Positions 6,837 to 13,200 of a stretch of DNA of 13,200 bases are shown one piece after another. The stretch comes from Desulfobacteraceae bacterium (GTDB lineage: Bacteria; Desulfobacterota; Desulfobacteria; Desulfobacterales; SURF-15). A model generated the notes under the pieces. It saw only the letters and a program-made list of their open reading frames with translations, was not told the origin of the DNA and searched no databases. Each line of letters begins with the position of its first letter. Within the stretch, counting starts at the first letter, position 1. Location of the stretch: assembly GCA_003599475.1 (NCBI GenBank), contig QZKK01000133.1, positions 1 to 13,200 on the forward strand, written 5' to 3'. The position numbers and the translations under genes were made by a program.

Positions 6837-8329
6837 AGCGAAGGTTATCGTTTAGTGTCCTGATGGTCTCGATCTGCCTCGCCTTTCTTGCGGCTCCGGC
6901 CGCGGCCAAGGCACCGGATACGCTGGTGGTGATGCAGGAGGCGGAACCGGTCGGCCTGGACCTGATGCAAAGCTCGATCCAGACGACGATGAGCGTGTGC
7001 TACAATATCCATGACACCTTGTTTCACCCCCAGGAAGATGCCACCGTCAAACCGGCACTGGCCGAGAAGTGGGAAAAAGTCGATGACACAACCTGGAAGA
7101 TCACGCTGCGCAGGGACGCTGTTTTCCATAACGGCGAGCCCATCAACGCGGCAGCCGTCAAGTTCTCCTTCGACCGCTCGAACAAGAAAGAGCTGAAGAA
7201 TCCGCACCAGGGCAAGCTTTCGGCTTTCACGGCCCTGGACGTGATCGATGACTTCACCTTTACCATAAAGACCGGGCAGCCCTATGCGCCCGGACTGTAC
7301 ATGCTCGGCTACTATCTTCCGATCGTGCCTCCCAAGTACATCCAGGATGTCGGAGATGCCAAGTACAACACCGATCCGATCGGAAGCGGTCCCTACCTCC
7401 TGAAAAAATGGGTGCGCGGGGAGGAGATCGTGCTGGAAGCCTTCGACAAGTACTACGGCCCAAAGCCCCCCTACAAAGCCGTGATCTTCAAGGCGAACCC
7501 GGAAGAAGCCTCGCGCATCGCATCGCTTGCGACCGGCGAAGCGGACGTAATCAGCGGGGTGCCGGTGCACCAGCGCAAGAAGATCGCCGATTCCGGCAAG
7601 GCCTACCTGACCTCGCAGATGGGCACGATGCCCTACCTGGGGCTAAACACCTACGAAGCGCCCTTCAACGACGTGCGCGTCCGCCAGGCGGTCAACTACG
7701 CCATCGACAAGGAGCTGATCAACAAGGCCCTGTTCGACGGCAAGGGCATCCTCTGCCACGGTGCGATCAGCCCGCGCACCTTCGGCGCCAGCCCCGGCTT
7801 GAAGCCGTACCCGTACGATCCCGAGAAGGCCCGCACGCTGCTCAAGGAGGCCGGACATGCGGACGGTTTGGCGGTGCGCCTGGCCTATCCCACCTACATG
7901 ACCCAGATTCAGGAACAGGCCGAGGCCATTTCCGCGAACATGAGCAAGGCCGGTTTCAAAGTCACCCTGGAGCCGTTCGAGCGGGCCGTCATGTGGGAGC
8001 GCTACAAAGGCAAGCAGCACCAGATGTTCATCTACTTCTGGGACGACGCCCCCGAGCCCGACCGATATGTCTACCCTCTGTTCCACTCCAAAAGCCGCGA
8101 TTACTATTATAAGAATCCGACCGTGGACGACCTGCTCGACAAGGGGCGCACCATCCTCGACCGGGGCGAGCGCGCCAAGGTTTACGCCCAGGTCGATGAA
8201 ATCCTTTACAAGGAAGCCCCCTGGGCCTTTTTGTACGTGGTGCCCGAGGTTTTCGGGGTATCCAACGGAGTAAACTACGAGGGACGCCGGGACGGGTTCC
8301 TGAACATGCGCTACGCAAAACCCAAGTGA
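6833..8329 (+). CDS. dppA: Periplasmic solute-binding protein of a peptide-type ABC transporter (SBP family 5)
   Basis: A 498-aa extracytoplasmic binding protein that delivers ligand to the DppBC permease. It has a Sec signal peptide: basic MKRR, a hydrophobic core at residues 5-22 and an Ala-rich cleavage region near residue 25. There is no lipobox Cys at the cleavage site (the Cys at 15 is inside the core), so it is probably soluble. Family-5 hallmarks follow: LAEKWEKVDDTTWKITLRRD, VFHNGEPINAAAVKFSFDR, DPIGSGPYLLKKW and VRQAVNYAIDKELI. Length is usual for the family. Family 5 binds peptides, nickel chelates, opines, glutathione and sugars, so the ligand is open. The gene overlaps dppF by ATGA and is separated from the permease genes by a 161-bp repetitive gap, unusual within such cassettes. 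Confidence 0.95.
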   Translation: MKRRLSFSVLMVSICLAFLAAPAAAKAPDTLVVMQEAEPVGLDLMQSSIQTTMSVCYNIHDTLFHPQEDATVKPALAEKWEKVDDTTWKITLRRDAVFHNGEPINAAAVKFSFDRSNKKELKNPHQGKLSAFTALDVIDDFTFTIKTGQPYAPGLYMLGYYLPIVPPKYIQDVGDAKYNTDPIGSGPYLLKKWVRGEEIVLEAFDKYYGPKPPYKAVIFKANPEEASRIASLATGEADVISGVPVHQRKKIADSGKAYLTSQMGTMPYLGLNTYEAPFNDVRVRQAVNYAIDKELINKALFDGKGILCHGAISPRTFGASPGLKPYPYDPEKARTLLKEAGHADGLAVRLAYPTYMTQIQEQAEAISANMSKAGFKVTLEPFERAVMWERYKGKQHQMFIYFWDDAPEPDRYVYPLFHSKSRDYYYKNPTVDDLLDKGRTILDRGERAKVYAQVDEILYKEAPWAFLYVVPEVFGVSNGVNYEGRRDGFLNMRYAKPK

Positions 8330-8344
8330 CCGCAGAAGCGTTCC

Positions 8345-8480
8345 GGGGTTCAGGGTTCAAGGTTGAAAGAACGTCGAACATCGAATTAATGAATCAGATC
8401 ATTCTATTTTCTCATTCGATCAAGTGCCGGAAGCGGCACGGCCGGGCTGAACGCTGAACCCTGAACCCTGAACGCTGAAC
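8345..8480. repeat. Repetitive intergenic element with 14-bp terminal inverted repeat between dppA and dppB
   Basis: GGGTTCAGGGTTCA (8346-8359) is the exact reverse complement of TGAACCCTGAACCC (8455-8468). The right side continues as short tandem units of CTGAAC (about 8447-8480). Inside lies a perfect hairpin GTGCCG-gaag-CGGCAC (8424-8439) without a T-run. The AT-rich middle (GAACGTCGAACATCGAATTAATG) has no coding potential. Elements with this wording recur between genes in several Desulfobacterota genomes, as I recall, but no name is assigned here. It displaces any Shine-Dalgarno from dppB. Confidence 0.7.
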
Positions 8481-8490
8481 GTGAAAACCT

Positions 8491-9417
8491 ATGCTCCCAT
8501 ATCTTCTGAAAAGGATCTGGCATACGGTCCTGGTGGTCATCGGCATTTCGATGATCAGCTTCTTTTTCATTCATCTTTCCGGCGATCCCGTGATGCTGAT
8601 GCTGCCGGCCGATGCCTCCAGCGAGCAGATCGAGTCCCTGCGCGAACAGCTCGGCTTCAACGATCCGCTCTACCGGCAGTACGGGCGCTTCGCCTGGCAG
8701 GCGCTGCGCGGCCGCTTCGGCGACTCGCTTTACTACAAGGTGCCCGCCATGGAGCTGATCCTGGAGCGACTGCCGGCAAGCCTCGAGCTTGCCGCAGCCG
8801 CCATGCTCATCTCCCTGGTCGTATCGATTCCGATCGGGATCGTTTCGGCCGTACGGCGCGGTTCGTGGCTGGACATGGGGAGCATGCTGGGGGCGCTCTT
8901 CGGCCTCTCCATGCCCCATTTCTGGCTGGGCATCATGCTGATCCTTCTTTTTTCAGTTGAACTGGGCTGGCTGCCGACTTCCGGCCGCGGAACCCTCTTG
9001 CATCTGGTCATGCCCGCCCTGGCCCTGGGGTTGAGCCTGATGGCCATGTTCGCGCGCCTGACCCGTTCGGTCATGCTGGAGGTATTGAGCCTGGACTACA
9101 TCCGCACGGCGCGGTCCAAAGGCTTGAGAGAGGTCATCGTGATCGGAAAGCACGCCTTCAAGAACGCCCTGATCCCCATCGTGACCGTGGCGGGCATGCA
9201 GTTCGGCTTCCTGCTGGGCGGTACCGTCATCATCGAAACCGTTTTTGCCTGGCCGGGGGTCGGCCGTCTCGTGGTTCAGGCCATATTCAATCGCGACTAC
9301 CCGCTGGTCCAGGCCATCGTCCTGGTGCTGGCGGTCATCTTCGTTGCGGTCAACCTTGCGGTCGATATGCTGTACATGATTCTCGACCCCCGTATCAGCT
9401 ATTTCGAGGATAAATGA
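8491..9417 (+). CDS. dppB: Peptide/opine/nickel-type ABC transporter permease (DppB-like)
   Basis: A 308-aa inner-membrane permease with about six hydrophobic segments, beginning with the family-typical MLPYLLKRIWHTVLVVIGIS. The EAA loop that contacts the ATPases is visible around residues 203-230 (DYIRTARSKGL...HAFKNALIPIV). The conserved AWPGVGRL motif near residue 255 and the C-terminal LDPRI ending are typical. The ATG at 8491 fits the family start but has no recognisable Shine-Dalgarno; the preceding bases come from the repetitive element. The stop overlaps the next ATG by ATGA (9414-9417), so dppC is translationally coupled. Confidence 0.95.
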   Translation: MLPYLLKRIWHTVLVVIGISMISFFFIHLSGDPVMLMLPADASSEQIESLREQLGFNDPLYRQYGRFAWQALRGRFGDSLYYKVPAMELILERLPASLELAAAAMLISLVVSIPIGIVSAVRRGSWLDMGSMLGALFGLSMPHFWLGIMLILLFSVELGWLPTSGRGTLLHLVMPALALGLSLMAMFARLTRSVMLEVLSLDYIRTARSKGLREVIVIGKHAFKNALIPIVTVAGMQFGFLLGGTVIIETVFAWPGVGRLVVQAIFNRDYPLVQAIVLVLAVIFVAVNLAVDMLYMILDPRISYFEDK

Positions 9418-10328
9418 ACAAGCCGCTTACTGTCAGCTCGACTTTTACCGATATTGCCGGTCCGAGGCTGCGCTTCATGGGGGAGACTCTGCGGGAGGTG
9501 GCCCGACGGCCGAGCGCGCTGGTCGGGGGTATTTTGCTGGCCCTGGTGCTGCTGGTGAGCATCGCCTTTCCGCTGGTCTATCCCGTGGACCCGCTGGAAC
9601 AGGAACTTCTCGCGCGCTTCACCCCCCCGGTCTGGCAGTCGGGAGGGAGCTGGAAGTACCCGCTGGGGACGGACAACCTGGGCCGTGATGTCCTGGCGCG
9701 GCTGCTGTACGGCAGCCGCGTGTCGCTTACCGTCGGGTTTTCGGCTGTGTTTGTGGCGGAGCTTGCCGGCATCCTGCTGGGGCTTTTTTCGGGCTATTAC
9801 GGAGGCAGGCTGGACAGCCTGATCATGCGCATCGCCGATGTTTTTATGGCCTACCCCTTCATGCTGTTGACCATTTCCGTAATCGCCGTGCTTGGCACCT
9901 CCATCTTCAACCTGATCCTGGTGCTGGGGTTGTCAGACTGGGTGACCTATGCCCGTACGATCCGCGGCAGCGTGCTTTCCCTCAAGCAGAAGGAGTTCGT
10001 GGAAGCCTCGCGGGCGATCGGCACCCGCCATGGCGTGATCATCTTCCGCCACATTCTGCCCAACGTGATTTCACCGCTTCTGGTGCTGGGCACGCTGCGG
10101 GTAGCCAATATCATCATCTGGGAAAGCGGGCTCTCCTTCCTGGGCATGGGGGTGCCGCCGCCGATGCCCACCTGGGGGCGCATGCTGGCGGAAGGACGGC
10201 TTTACATCACCGACGCCTGGTGGCTGGTGACGCTTCCCGGTGTCGCCATCATGGTAACGATTCTTTCGATCAACCTGCTGGGAGACGGACTGCGCGACGC
10301 CCTCGATCCCCGGCTGAGGAATGTATGA
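9414..10328 (+). CDS. dppC: Peptide/opine/nickel-type ABC transporter permease (DppC-like)
   Basis: A 304-aa second permease. A short N-terminal cytoplasmic tail is followed by a first membrane helix (about residues 37-58), the periplasmic YPLGTDNLGRDVLARLLYG motif (about 80-98) and about five further helices. The EAA loop is at about residues 184-212 (EFVEASRAIGTRHG...ILPNVISPL). The ending LGDGLRDALDPRLRN is diagnostic for the OppC/DppC group. GAGG (9406-9409) serves as ribosome binding site inside the dppB end. It completes a full importer: one binding protein, two permeases, two ATPases. Confidence 0.95.
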   Translation: MNKPLTVSSTFTDIAGPRLRFMGETLREVARRPSALVGGILLALVLLVSIAFPLVYPVDPLEQELLARFTPPVWQSGGSWKYPLGTDNLGRDVLARLLYGSRVSLTVGFSAVFVAELAGILLGLFSGYYGGRLDSLIMRIADVFMAYPFMLLTISVIAVLGTSIFNLILVLGLSDWVTYARTIRGSVLSLKQKEFVEASRAIGTRHGVIIFRHILPNVISPLLVLGTLRVANIIIWESGLSFLGMGVPPPMPTWGRMLAEGRLYITDAWWLVTLPGVAIMVTILSINLLGDGLRDALDPRLRNV

Positions 10329-10373
10329 ACGCAACCGGCGTGCTGACTCTTTCACGGAGACATTTACGCGGAT

Positions 10374-10560
10374 TTTCGAAACCTAAATTCGAAATTCGAA
10401 TATCGAAACTCGAAACAAATCCGAAATCCGAATGTCCCAATGTTCAAAACGCGAGGCTCAAATGTGGTGGATGCGATCGATTTGGTTCATTGGGATTTTG
10501 GCTATTTGAATTTGTTTTAATTTGTTTCGTATTTAGAATTTCGTGCTTCGGATTTCCGGC
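10374..10560. repeat. Imperfect long inverted-repeat element (TTCGAAAT/ATTTCGAA type) between dppC and the oxidoreductase gene
   Basis: The left arm is rich in CGAAA units and the right arm is its imperfect complement. Exact matched pairs are CGAAATTC (10390-10397) with GAATTTCG (10536-10543), CGAAACAAAT (10411-10420) with ATTTGTTTCG (10520-10529), and TCCCAATG (10435-10442) with CATTGGGA (10488-10495). The arms could fold into one long cruciform or RNA hairpin with a loop of about 45 bases. An 85-codon frame through it (from the ATG at 10325) gives the FEIRIS/FEFVLICF type of peptide often mis-called as a hypothetical protein. It is AT-richer than the flanking genes, suggesting independent origin. 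Confidence 0.7.
10512..10539 (+). promoter_or_regulatory. Possible sigma-70 promoter inside the repeat, ahead of the oxidoreductase gene
   Basis: TTGTTT (10512-10517) and TAGAAT (10534-10539, 5 of 6 matches to the -10 consensus) are separated by 16 bases and lie about 60 bp before the start codon at 10599. The -35 matches only 3 of 6. It could let the oxidoreductase and regulator genes be transcribed apart from the transporter. Confidence 0.3.
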
Positions 10561-10586
10561 TGGGTTCGGCTTAGATATCTAAATAA

Positions 10587-10593
10587 AGGAGAT
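10587..10593 (+). promoter_or_regulatory. Ribosome binding site of the saccharopine-dehydrogenase-like gene
   Basis: AGGAGAT lies about six bases before the ATG at 10599 and fixes the start just before the dinucleotide-binding strand. Confidence 0.7.
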
Positions 10594-10598
10594 GGAGA

Positions 10599-11786
10599 AT
10601 GACTACAGTCTTACTGCTCGGCCTCGGCCTGCAAGGCAAGGCCGTGATTCACGATCTGGCGCGCAGCGATCGGGTTTCCGCGATCGTGGTTGCAGAAATG
10701 GATTCCGGTGCCGCCGGGGAATACCTTCAGGCCAAAGGATATGCACGCAGCCGGGCGGTGCCGCTGAATGCCTCCGATGAGGGGCAGCTTAAAGGTCTGC
10801 TTGCATCGGTTAAGCCGAGCATCACTCTCTGCATGCTGCCGGCCGATTTCAACTACGCGGTCGCACGGGCGACGATCGAAGCCGGCTCCCATTTCGTAAG
10901 CAGCAGCTATGCCGGCCGTGTCGTCGAACTGGACACGCAGGCACGCGAAAGAGGCGTAACCGTTCTGCCCGAAATGGGCATGGACCCCGGTATCGACCTG
11001 GTTCTGGCACAACTGGCGCTCGCGGAGCTCGATGAGGTCCATGGATTGTATTCCTATGGGACCGGTCTTCCGGAGCCCCGCTTACGGGGAGACAACCCGC
11101 TGCACTATAAAATCACCTGGACCTTCGACGGCGTGCTGAAGTCTTACAAGCGGCCGGCGAGGCTGCTCGAAAGGGGGCGGGAGGTCCTGATCCCGGGAAA
11201 CGAAATTTTCAAAGAAGAACACGGCCACACCGTCGAAATTCCGGGGCTCGGACCGCTGGAGGCCTATCCAAACGGCGATGCGATCCACTACATCGAGGCC
11301 TTCAAGCTGGGCGGCGCCGTCCGGGATATGGGGCGTTTCGCATTGCGTTATCCCGGGCACCGGCGTTTCTGGCTGCAGATGGCCGCACTGGGTTTCCTGG
11401 ATGATGCCCCTTTGTCCGTCGGAGGCGCGGCCATCAGCCCCAGGCAGTTCCTGGTGCATCATTTAACGCCGAGGCTGCAGTTCTCAGCGGACCAAAGGGA
11501 TGTGATCGCGCTGCGGGTGACGGCGTGGGGCCGCAAGGAGGGCCGGGGGCTCAAGGCAACCTATCAGTTGATCGATTACCGCGATCTGACCACCGGTCTT
11601 TTCGCCATGAACCGCACGGTCGGCTACACCGTCAGCATCGGCGCGCAGATGGTCCTGGATGGACGGATCACCGGGCCGGGGGTGCTTTCGCCCACCCGCG
11701 ATGTCCCTGCCTCCGACCTCGTGCGGGAACTCGAGGCCCGCGGCATGACCGTCACGCGCAGCGTAGAGCCCTGCGAGGAGGGGTGA
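10599..11786 (+). CDS. Saccharopine dehydrogenase / lysine 6-dehydrogenase family NAD(P)-dependent oxidoreductase
   Basis: A 395-aa cytoplasmic oxidoreductase. The N-terminal Rossmann domain (about residues 1-125) starts at once with TTVLLLGLGLQGKAV, whose GLGLQG is the GxGxxG nucleotide loop (8-13). Family wording follows: ATIEAGSHFVSSSYAGRVVELDTQARERGVTVLPEMGMDPGIDLVLAQ (about 100-148), leading into the saccharopine-dehydrogenase C-terminal-type catalytic domain (about 130-390). Characterised relatives act reversibly on the C-N bond of saccharopine, on lysine, or on carboxynorspermidine. The specific substrate is not determinable here. Placed after a complete importer and directly before the regulator gene (5-bp gap), it probably works on the imported compound, for example by oxidative cleavage of a secondary amine. 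No lysine biosynthesis neighbours are present, so a catabolic role is preferred. Confidence 0.88.
   Translation: MTTVLLLGLGLQGKAVIHDLARSDRVSAIVVAEMDSGAAGEYLQAKGYARSRAVPLNASDEGQLKGLLASVKPSITLCMLPADFNYAVARATIEAGSHFVSSSYAGRVVELDTQARERGVTVLPEMGMDPGIDLVLAQLALAELDEVHGLYSYGTGLPEPRLRGDNPLHYKITWTFDGVLKSYKRPARLLERGREVLIPGNEIFKEEHGHTVEIPGLGPLEAYPNGDAIHYIEAFKLGGAVRDMGRFALRYPGHRRFWLQMAALGFLDDAPLSVGGAAISPRQFLVHHLTPRLQFSADQRDVIALRVTAWGRKEGRGLKATYQLIDYRDLTTGLFAMNRTVGYTVSIGAQMVLDGRITGPGVLSPTRDVPASDLVRELEARGMTVTRSVEPCEEG
11775..11783 (+). promoter_or_regulatory. Ribosome binding site of the XRE-DctP regulator gene
   Basis: GAGGAGGGG, inside the end of the preceding gene, lies eight bases before the ATG at 11792. 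An in-frame GTG at 11783 would be too close to this site and is not preferred. Confidence 0.65.
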
Positions 11787-11791
11787 TCCGC

Positions 11792-13027
11792 ATGGCCCCG
11801 GAGGATTCTACGGATCCGCTGGAAAAACAGATCTCGCAACGCGTGGGCATGCGCCTGCGCGAATTGCGACGTGCAGCAGGCATCACCGCGACGGATCTGG
11901 CCGCCCGGGCGGGCATTTCCCAGAGTCAGGTGTCCAAGATCGAAAACGGTCGGGCCACCCTGTCGATCCGGATGCTGGCCCGACTCTGCCAGGTCTTTGA
12001 CCGTCCGGTGGGGTATCTCTTCCAGAACCGGGAGGACACGCCGCGCCTGCTGGGCACCTTGAATACGGTTAAAGGCCCGGAGAACGGCGCAATCCAGTGG
12101 TTCGCAGACCAGGTCCGGCAAATGACCGGCAACCATCTGTCCTTGATCGCCTTGCGGCCGTCGCAGATCGGTTCGGCCGCTGCACAGGTCGATCAACTGC
12201 AGGAAGGGTTGATCGACCTGTTCATCGAAGAGCTGTTCTACTACGGCAAGTTCGTACGGGGTTTCGGGGTCTTCGCTCTGCCGTATGCCTTTCGGTCGGA
12301 AGAGACGCGCCAATCCTTTCTAAAAGGGCGTTTTTTCAACGACCGGCTGCGCGAACCCCTGCGCTGCGCCGGCATCCGTCTGATCAACCGGCGCTGGAAC
12401 TGGCTGCGGGGGGTGGAGTGGGTGCTCGCTTCGCGGCAGCCGATGGTTTCCCCGGCCGAGCTGCGGGGCCTGCGGGTCCGGGTGATCGAAGATCCCCTGC
12501 TGCGGCGTTTCTGGGAGGGGATGGGCGCGGTTCCGGTTCCGGTGCCCTGGAGCGATGTGCGGGCAGCCCTGAAAGCCGGCGAAATCGACGTGCTGCCGAC
12601 TCACAAGGCGCATCTCTACCCTCTGGGATTTTGCCGCTACGCACCATTCGTGACGCTCCTCGGGGACCTGCCCCCGGTCCTGGGTACCGCCATCAACGAA
12701 TCCAAATACCAGGTACTGCCGCCCGATATCCAGCAGGGGCTGGGGCAGACCTGCGATCAGGGAGGCGATTTTTTCAGCCGGCACGTGCACCAGGCGGAGG
12801 TGCAAAACGAACCGCTGAACATCCGCCGCCATAAAGCAGCCTACCTCAAGGTCTGTCTCGAACCCTGGAAGCGGGAGGTCGAGCGCATCCGCTCGGAGCT
12901 GCTGTCCGAGGGGCTGCTGGATGCGGATACGGCAACAGCAGTGGCCGAAGCCGAACACGATTCGAAACGGGAGGAGAATTGTGAACAGGAGATGGACCAC
13001 CCGGATCCTGGCAGAGTACACCCATGA
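11792..13027 (+). CDS. One-component regulator: XRE helix-turn-helix fused to a TRAP DctP-type solute-binding domain
   Basis: A 411-aa protein without signal peptide or membrane helix. Residues about 14-78 are an XRE/Cro-C1 helix-turn-helix (RLRELRRAAGITATDLAARA, GISQSQVSKIENGRATLSI). Residues about 92-320 follow the DctP pattern of TRAP-transporter binding proteins: FADQVRQMTGNHLSLIALRPSQIGS, VDQLQEGLIDLFI, FGVFALPYAFRSEE, PAELRGLRVRVIEDPLLRRFWEGMGAVPVPVPW and LKAGEIDVLPT. R230 (GLRVRV) matches the Arg that clamps ligand carboxylate in DctP proteins. A charged tail (about 345-411) overlaps the next gene. The inferred role is cytoplasmic sensing of a carboxylated compound and control of the surrounding uptake and catabolic genes. 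No TRAP permease genes are nearby; the importer beside it is an ABC system. Domain calls are by motif reading. The fusion lies in one uninterrupted frame. Confidence 0.85.
   Translation: MAPEDSTDPLEKQISQRVGMRLRELRRAAGITATDLAARAGISQSQVSKIENGRATLSIRMLARLCQVFDRPVGYLFQNREDTPRLLGTLNTVKGPENGAIQWFADQVRQMTGNHLSLIALRPSQIGSAAAQVDQLQEGLIDLFIEELFYYGKFVRGFGVFALPYAFRSEETRQSFLKGRFFNDRLREPLRCAGIRLINRRWNWLRGVEWVLASRQPMVSPAELRGLRVRVIEDPLLRRFWEGMGAVPVPVPWSDVRAALKAGEIDVLPTHKAHLYPLGFCRYAPFVTLLGDLPPVLGTAINESKYQVLPPDIQQGLGQTCDQGGDFFSRHVHQAEVQNEPLNIRRHKAAYLKVCLEPWKREVERIRSELLSEGLLDADTATAVAEAEHDSKREENCEQEMDHPDPGRVHP
12969..12976 (+). promoter_or_regulatory. Ribosome binding site of the MmgE/PrpD-family gene
   Basis: GGGAGGAG, inside the regulator gene, lies four bases before the GTG at 12981. 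It decides the start, since no in-frame ATG exists nearby. Confidence 0.65.
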
Positions 13028-13200
13028 GCTTTCCGCCGTCGTTCCGGATGCCGCTCTATGCAAATCCGCCGGAGATGTGCTGATCGATCTGATCGGCTGC
13101 GCGGCGGCAGGCTACGCGGCACCCGCCGCGCAGGCGGCTCGCGAGTCCGTGCGGAAGATCTATGCCGAGGGTCCTGCGCGCATCTGGTTTACTTCCGATA
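12981..13200 (+). CDS. MmgE/PrpD-family protein, N-terminal fragment cut by the window edge
   Basis: An open frame from GTG at 12981 runs to the end of the window (73 codons visible). It reads as the N-terminus of the MmgE/PrpD family: LAEYTHELSAVVPDAAL, VLIDLIGCAAAGY, AAQAARESVRKIYAEGPARIW (compare the usual lDtLGcalaG...aTvw pattern). Members include 2-methylcitrate dehydratase, cis-aconitate decarboxylase and iminodisuccinate epimerase, which act on small di- and tricarboxylates. The gene overlaps the end of the regulator by 47 bp, so the two are tightly coupled and probably part of the same transcript. Which reaction it carries out cannot be told from this fragment. Confidence 0.78.
   Translation, partial: MNRRWTTRILAEYTHELSAVVPDAALCKSAGDVLIDLIGCAAAGYAAPAAQAARESVRKIYAEGPARIWFTSD

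Noticed and set aside
7408..8112. 234-codon frame overlapping the binding-protein gene
   Set aside because: It is a shifted shadow of dppA, very rich in Arg/Gly/Pro, with no domain.
8424..8439. Rho-independent terminator after dppA
   Set aside because: The hairpin is perfect but no T-run follows, so a simple intrinsic terminator is not supported. It is kept as part of the repeat element.
8345..8480. CRISPR array from the repeated CTGAAC units
   Set aside because: Units are only 6-9 bp with no spacers of regular length and no cas genes nearby.
12097..12834. 245-codon frame overlapping the XRE-DctP gene
   Set aside because: It is a shifted shadow with Arg/Ala/Gly-rich low-complexity translation. 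The DctP motifs are in the other frame.

Overview
The window reads as a GC-rich (about 60 % by eye) Gram-negative chromosome, most likely from an anaerobic Desulfobacterota ('deltaproteobacteria') lineage. Clues are the Wsp-like chemosensory tail, a GspA/ExeA-type ATPase with a LysM tail, two stretches of repetitive 'TTCGAAAT/GGTTCAG'-type intergenic DNA and a dense five-gene peptide-type ABC cassette. The taxonomic call is inference; no rRNA or species marker is present.

Region 1 (1-2240, + strand) is the end of a chemosensory operon of the Wsp type. A CheB/WspF methylesterase, entering from the left edge, overlaps by ATGA a response regulator whose receiver closely resembles WspR. Its output is a SpoIIE/PP2C-type phosphatase instead of the GGDEF diguanylate cyclase of classical WspR. 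The CheB receiver has Glu where the phospho-accepting Asp should be. A short hairpin with a T-run closes the unit.

Region 2 (2240-4610) holds a convergent, minus-strand membrane AAA+ ATPase with a LysM domain, a 433-bp gene-poor gap, and a stand-alone NarL-type receiver of 131 aa.

Region 3 (4611-13200, + strand) is the main accessory block. A promoter-like TTGACA embedded in a 17-bp palindrome precedes a complete peptide/nickel/opine-type ABC transporter in the unusual order ATPase, ATPase, binding protein, permease, permease (D-F-A-B-C). It is followed by a saccharopine-dehydrogenase-family oxidoreductase, then a cytoplasmic regulator that fuses an XRE helix-turn-helix to a TRAP-transporter DctP-type solute-binding domain, then the start of an MmgE/PrpD-family enzyme. 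Two repetitive intergenic elements split this block, between A and B and between C and the oxidoreductase.

The most novel item is the HTH-DctP fusion. A periplasmic solute-binding fold appears to have been reused as the ligand sensor of a one-component regulator, inside a cluster that looks built to import and break down one small carboxylated amino-acid derivative (for example an opine-like or aminocarboxylate compound). The substrate is not determinable from sequence alone.
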